NCBI GenBank assembly: GCA_022575985.1
Contig: JAKSXM010000247.1
Coordinates: 2,813,501-2,877,500, forward strand
Source of the DNA: Anagrus nilaparvatae
Taxonomy: Eukaryota > Arthropoda > Insecta > Hymenoptera > Mymaridae
Direction: 5' to 3'
DNA: 64,000 nucleotides
Under the pieces are notes generated by a model. That model was given only the letters and a program-made list of their open reading frames with translations, was not told where the DNA came from and searched no databases. Each line of letters opens with the position of its first letter. Position 1 is the stretch's first letter. This document shows, one piece after another, positions 58,375-64,000 of this stretch. The position numbers and the translations under genes were made by a program.

Positions 58375-59520
58375 AAAATGTTTTGAAAAGCTTGCTCATT
58401 ATCAAATAACGTCTTACTTACTCAAAAGCAAAATACTAGACCCATTACAAACTAAATTTAAGCAGAATGGAAGAACAACAACAGCTCTTTTAAATCTTAC
58501 TTACGACAATAATTAGGCAATAATAAACAGTTGGATTACTTTTTACTGTAGTTTAATTTTAACAAGGTGTTGAAACTATCTCAACTTCTAAACCGCTGCT
58601 AAGTTCAAGAATATGAGTTTTCTATAAGACCTAATCGAGATGAAACAAATTTTATCTTTAGGTTAGATGCCTCAATGCTTGGTTACTCTATTTATGCATT
58701 AATGGCGTAAAAACTACCTTATGATATTTACCATTTACTCTCTGTTGATGACCTGCAGGTTTACTTTTGGGTGTCACTGGAAGGCATGCTTGATGATATT
58801 GAAAAGCTTTAGCAGATTGCTTGTAGGATCTCTGACTGGGTCGTGGGTATATTATTGCGAGTCAACCAAGATATAACGAAAGTAATTTTCTTTGAGACGA
58901 GCACGTTTTTGGATCTTCTAAACAGTTTAGATTACCCTGGTATAGATATATAAAGTAGAATTATCATTCCTTTTGAAGAAGAAGTGAAAAGCTTTCAAGT
59001 GATACTTTATAATAAACTGACTTGGGAATCTCATATTTCATATATTTAAAAAAGAACTACTACTACTACTACTATATTTAAAAGAGAGTCAATTGTGTAT
59101 CTTACTATCTTTTAAATTTTTACTTCACTACGCTACTGAGAAGCTATGCACTAAACTGGTACAGACCCCAGTCATGCCTCATCTTCAGAATTTTAAGTAA
59201 CACTTATAGACAACCTACAGCAGTTAAGTAAATTTTTGGTGTGAGTAAGGATTTTCATATAATTCCTTATAGGAAAAAACTAGGTTTGCTTTGTACTGAT
59301 AATCACCTAAGAATAACGCTCGTGGAGAAGTGAAGACTAGGAAACTGCCATAACCTAAACTGAAGAACTGAGGAACCCGATCCTTTCAATTTCAAAATAG
59401 AATTCTACAGAATGTCCTATAATCTATTAATATTAAATGTTTGCCATCCTTTAAGAGTTTTAAGACTGCAGTTTTTTAGTATATTTACTTCAATTGGACC
59501 TATTCCACTTAATTAATCTA
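58375..59520 (+). pseudogene. Non-LTR retrotransposon (CR1/Jockey-like) reverse-transcriptase remnant
   Basis: Broken frames give LLKSKILDPLQTKFKQNGRT then TTALLNLTYDN at about 58420-58510, followed by LPYDIYHLLSVDDLQVYFWV at about 58700-58770, and later IPFEEEVKSFQVILYNKLTW then ESHIS near 58970-59035. The order and spacing match a LINE reverse transcriptase: the Q-G-F-R motif region, the A/F-x-D-D box (here SVDDLQVY, with the catalytic tyrosine-alanine replaced), and the thumb motif LGV-x-LD-x-LSWE. Multiple stops mark it as dead. It is in the same orientation as the Penelope piece just upstream. Confidence 0.75.
59055..59074 (+). repeat. (ACT)n microsatellite
   Basis: A short ACT trinucleotide run, about six units, inside the LINE remnant. 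Confidence 0.8.
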
Positions 59521-59759
59521 GATGACTTCTTATTTTTATTATTACTAAGTTAGTCGTACAATTTTACGAATCGAAAATTTTACTTTTTACTTTTACTAAA
59601 TTATTTACTTTGTTAAACTTATATATAACTTATGAATATACTGTTGCCAATTTCATGGATGTTATTGTGTTTTACCAATTTTACTAAATTTTACTTATGA
59701 TATAAGAATATTTTATATACTTATTTGACTGTGATAAAAATTTTATCCTAAGAAGATTT

Positions 59760-59860
59760 CCGTACATTTTTCCTAATGAACATTCTTGCTAATGCCATTA
59801 TTCCTAATTATTTTTCCTAACCCCATATTTCTAATTACATATTTTTGCTAAAAATTAAAT
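59760..59860 (+). repeat. Short degenerate repeat of a TTCCTAAT word
   Basis: TTTTTCCTAATGAAC, TTGCTAATGCC, TTCCTAATTA, TTCCTAACCCC and TTTCTAATTAC follow at 14-20-bp spacing. This is a poorly preserved minisatellite, too small to classify. Confidence 0.45.
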
Positions 59861-62800
59861 TTTTAAAAAATAATGCATTTAATATAATAATTTTTAATTT
59901 ACAAATAATTTATTTGCAAATTTTAAGAAAATTTTAATTAAATAGTTATATATTATAAGACAGTAGCGGAAGCTATTCTAGGATGTTATTACCTTTATTT
60001 TCGTCATAATTATATGTAAATACTAACGATAAAGGAATAACTTTATTAAAAAAATTACTAAGAAATTAAGTTTTTTGCTTTTTTTGCTAATAGTTTTTCA
60101 AAGTCAACTTCTAAGTCGATTCTGAAATTAATTTGTTTAACAAATCTATATTTTGTATTATTTATGCCCTTCAATCAATGTAATTAAAGCTTAAATTTTG
60201 TTACGTTCTTTTAAGATTTTTTTATTCCATAAACTTAGGGCGTAGACTAATATGCAATACCCTTTAAAAACAAAGAACAAGCTTCAAACTTTTTTCAAAT
60301 TAGTATTAACAAAAAAATGTTCTCAATTTCTTTCAAATACCAATGTTATATAAATTCACTTTTAACCTTTATTTAATTAGTACGTTTTGTATTTTTTTGA
60401 TTACTTAAAAGGGGAATATTGAGAGTTCAAAGTGAATAAAAATTTAAATGAAACTTGTTAGTATTTGTTTATCGTTAAAAAAATAAGCTTCGGCTAGTGC
60501 CTTTTTTTTATTAATTAAAAGCTTTCGTATATTTTTTTAAAACTAAAACATGCTTATACTTTCTGTTTTTTAAACTTTTATTTTGCTCATCTTGTTTCAT
60601 ACAATTTAAAAACTGCTTCTTTTTAACGCTTTCAACAAACTATTTATAAATTTACAGTAAAAATATATATTTAAATGTTTAACTATTTTAAGGGAACATT
60701 CTTTTTCATTTTGGAAAAAATACTCTGTTTTGAAATTTGATTGTGTCCAAAGTATTATTTATTTTTAAAAAAAAATGTTGGCCCATTTTGTTTTACAGTG
60801 GCAGCGATAGAGGGCAAGTTCAAAAGATCCAATTTTTGATGGTGACAAGTTTTCTGGACTTTCTGCAATTTGAAAATTAAAAATATTTTAGGAAATTTCT
60901 TTATTAATGCCTTAGCTATGGCACGAACCTAAAAAATGATAATATGTATATTTTTTTCAACAGTTTTATTATTGACAAAAAAAAGTGTTCAAAAAAAGCA
61001 AAATTTTTTATAATTTTAATAAAAGAAACATTTTTTAAAAACAATTAATACTTTGGTCAGAACAAATTTTCAAAAAAGGGTATGTCCCCTTTTAAGATGT
61101 TATGATTGTATATAAAAATGATGAGAGAGCTGAATGAAAGTGGAAAATTATTAAAGTTAAACATTAATTGCAAATAAAAAATAGGCAGTTTAACATCGCT
61201 CTTATGGAAATTCATATTTGGAGTTTACAAAAAGTACGATAATGATAACAGGGAAATTAAACTAATTAAATATGATAAATAAATTGTCAAAGATCATATT
61301 TCTAATTTATTTTATCTGAGTTACCACATTCAATCATTAATTATTCAGTGAAAACCAAGTTTTAGTAAGTACCTTAACCTAAAATAACAATGTTTTTTCA
61401 TAATTTATAAAATTAAAATAATTTTTTTTGCATTAATACTACAAAATAAAGTTTATTTTTATGACTATTTTTATTTTAAATCGCAAATTATAAAAAAAAA
61501 AAAAAAATGCGTCGGTAATGTGAATATTTACTCAAATTTTCTATTGAGGATCATAACTCCTTAAAAAGCTTTTTTATGTTTAACTTGAAGTCATAAACGG
61601 AAAGAAAAATATCTTTTTTAAATTAAAATGTTATTTGCATTTGCTTATCGTATGTTTTTTCCATAATTCTAAATACAATAAGCCATAAAAACTTATCGTC
61701 AGTAATTTTAATTATTCTAGACACAAAGAGCAAGCTTAAAGAAATATTAAAAAGAATTTAGAGGTGTATTCGTTTTGAGGAAGAGTTGTATTGAATTGGC
61801 GAAAATTCGAATAAAATCATTTATTGCAGAGTAAAAATGCCTGAAAGAATGAAATTAAAATATCCTATTATAATGATTTCTTTTTCCATTTAGATTTGGC
61901 ATTAATGTCATTTGGTAGATGAATACACGAAACGAACGATGTATAACGTGGGAAACCGAACGCCCTAAAGAAAAAATAATAGAATTTATAAAAATATTGG
62001 CGAATACTTAAAATGTGCGTATGATAGAGAAAGAAAATAAAAGAAAGAGAATAGATAATAACAAGTCTTTGTTTGTACGATGTGATGGATTGAATTTAAG
62101 TTGCATGCAACTTGACGTGCTGTAATATAAAAGAGCTACATAAGATTCTTTACTTCCTGAATCGTATATACCTCTTCGTAATCATTTAAATTTAAATTTA
62201 CTATGCAAAAAATAATGATTAATTATGTGTTTATGTTTACAAAATACATAGAAGCACCTGTGCTGATATCAAAAGGGAGCCCTCTTTGTTCGATACGAGT
62301 ATGTATGCATAAGGTCAAGGCTTCAAATATAAATAAAAAACATTATTTTTTATAATATTTACTTATATTCTAATAAGAAAAACCTTCAAGGTAAAAAACA
62401 TTTTTTCTATTTTCCATTAAAAAATATAACATTCAAATATATCATTATATATAGGTACTTGAATTAAATTATAATTAGTTATTAATAAATAAATATAAAT
62501 TTCATATAAATAAAGCATTGTTATCTTAAATGGAAAAAGTATTATTGAATTTGCACAAAAACTGTTATGCACAACTCGAAAGAAAAGTTATTTCGAAAAC
62601 TAAAAAGGCATTGAAAGAAAACTTGAATAGTCGTACGTTTATTAAATAAATGGATCTACGTATTAGATTGGCCTACGATTTATTTTAAGCTCTTCAAATT
62701 CTGTTATTATGGCATTTTTTATTTTCTGGATTCGAATTCAACTGCAATTTTGCAGAATAAATTCCTTAAAATTCAGGCATCAAGCACTAAATGCATCAGT

Positions 62801-64000
62801 TTTTTCGAGAGTTTTTTTTTTTAACCGGAGTTATCGATTAGTTCTTAACCGGTCTAATCTTATGATTTGGTCAAGGATCTTATTTAAAGTTTTATGAGTA
62901 AAATCAATGAACTGCGTGCTTCATGTTTCGAATTAAGATATTATAATCATTTATATTTAACTGATTTGTATTCAAATCTTTTAAAAAACTATTTGGTTAT
63001 AAATTTCAAGGTATTCAAAATTTATCAACTCAGAAACGTGACTTAATTTTATTTTAGTAATTGTCTACTGTGCAATCACAAATAACGTGAATGAAACATT
63101 ATGAAAGTTTTAAGAACTTTAACTTATGTCCCAAATTATTTTAAATCCATACAGCTCCTCTCTTTCCTCCTTGTGGCAGCCATTTTCAGATACCATTCTC
63201 TATTAAAATGTTACATGTTAAAATAGATTTTTATGAAAAATTATAAATTTTTAAATTTTCATGAAAAAAATTCTTTTTGAATAATGGAAAGAAAAAGTAA
63301 TCGTTAAAAGCCAAAGAAATTAAATTTTTTGATTTTTTATTGCCTGAAAGTATACGAAAACGAAATAGCTCGTGCAACGACAAACTTCTTGACTTTAATT
63401 ATATATATCAAAAATTGGCACTTTTTCCACGAAAGCATTTTTTAATTAACACTTAAATATTTAATTAGCAATTAGCAATTTTATTTTAATATTGATATTT
63501 TGTTGAAGAAAAAAAAGAAAAATGAATAAAAATATATTAAACAATTTTTGTTTTTAAAAGAAAATTAATCGCGGAAATATCAAAAGATATTAATCTTTAA
63601 TAAATTAAGAGTATTGATTTTTACTGCGCTATCGCTATTACAGAAATTATTCATCAAAAGAACCTTCAAGTGAAAAATCGAAAGCTTTAATAAATACATA
63701 TTGTAAATATAGGGAAAACTCGTACGCGATGGAGTACACGAGTAAAAAAGGGGTGCCGGGTGTTTTGACCCCAGCGCGCCGTTTCTGGGTAACAGCTTTT
63801 GCTTTGTTACAAAATCAATCCGTTATGAGCAAATATTTTTGAGAATATTTTAGTCTTCATAAATTTCTTCAGTAAATATATCTCTTGTTAAATTGCTTTG
63901 ATTAACCTAAAGCAAGTGTAAATCAGTGGATTAAAATTATTTTTAATTTTACGAAGAAATATAGCCTTCTATAGCATGTATTTTACCTCAAGATCAGGAT
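59861..64000. other. UBE2H intron 2, AT-rich tail of the window
   Basis: No exon, RNA gene or repeat boundary was recognised. An adenine tract lies at about 61493-61507. The end of the window, 63715-63800, turns GC-rich (GGTGCCGGGTGTTTTGACCC, then AGCGCGCCGTTTC) and may be part of another element or an exon-bearing region that continues beyond 64000. I searched this stretch for the remaining UBE2H residues (PYEGG, catalytic cysteine) and did not see them. Confidence 0.35.

Overview
The window looks like AT-rich nuclear DNA from an arthropod, most likely an insect. The evidence is four recognisable animal genes with short spliced exons, introns full of small transposons, a tRNA-derived SINE, non-LTR retrotransposon remnants and a Penelope-like element. 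I cannot fix the insect order from sequence alone. No bacterial, organellar or CRISPR features are seen.

Layout. Positions 1-2880 hold diverged repeats: an inverted-repeat block, a cytosine-rich tandem repeat family and a 19-bp minisatellite. Positions 2885-7934 (minus) are DPH5, the diphthamide methyltransferase, in three exons. Its second intron is almost entirely a 3.5-kb terminal-inverted-repeat element that itself carries a 1.1-kb foldback. Positions 9110-10501 (minus) are Snr1/SMARCB1, a core SWI/SNF subunit, in five compact exons. It is divergently paired, across about 740 bp, with wntless (11238-29129, plus), the Wnt-secretion carrier, in eleven exons. The 4.1-, 5.6- and 5.1-kb wntless introns hold tandem repeats, foldbacks and a LINE interrupted by nested foldbacks. 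About 29130-37370 is intergenic and carries several foldback or miniature elements. From about 37375 the 5' region of a UBE2H-type ubiquitin-conjugating enzyme begins. Its coding exons 1 and 2 are at 38488-38540 and 47736-47812, and the rest, including the catalytic cysteine, lies beyond position 64000.

The four genes have no evident joint pathway: translation-factor modification, chromatin remodelling, Wnt export and ubiquitin transfer. They are housekeeping or developmental genes that happen to be neighbours. I rebuilt all three complete genes with GT-AG introns and an open frame throughout: 281, 370 and 543 codons.

The most unusual content is repetitive. A short core close to GTTTTTTGGGTCGCTGAA recurs about every 120-200 bp in repeat blocks that otherwise share little sequence: a foldback at 4.4-5.5 kb, a three-unit higher-order tandem array at 13.5-14.2 kb, blocks at 19-21 kb and at 43-44 kb, and isolated copies. 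Other notable items are a SINE bounded by a perfect 16-bp target-site duplication, a family of TTAA-flanked miniature elements, a 3-bp-duplicating miniature family, and a triple-nested foldback with a 6-bp duplication inside a LINE. Everything here was read by eye; repeat boundaries are good to a few bases where a target duplication is given and to some tens of bases otherwise.
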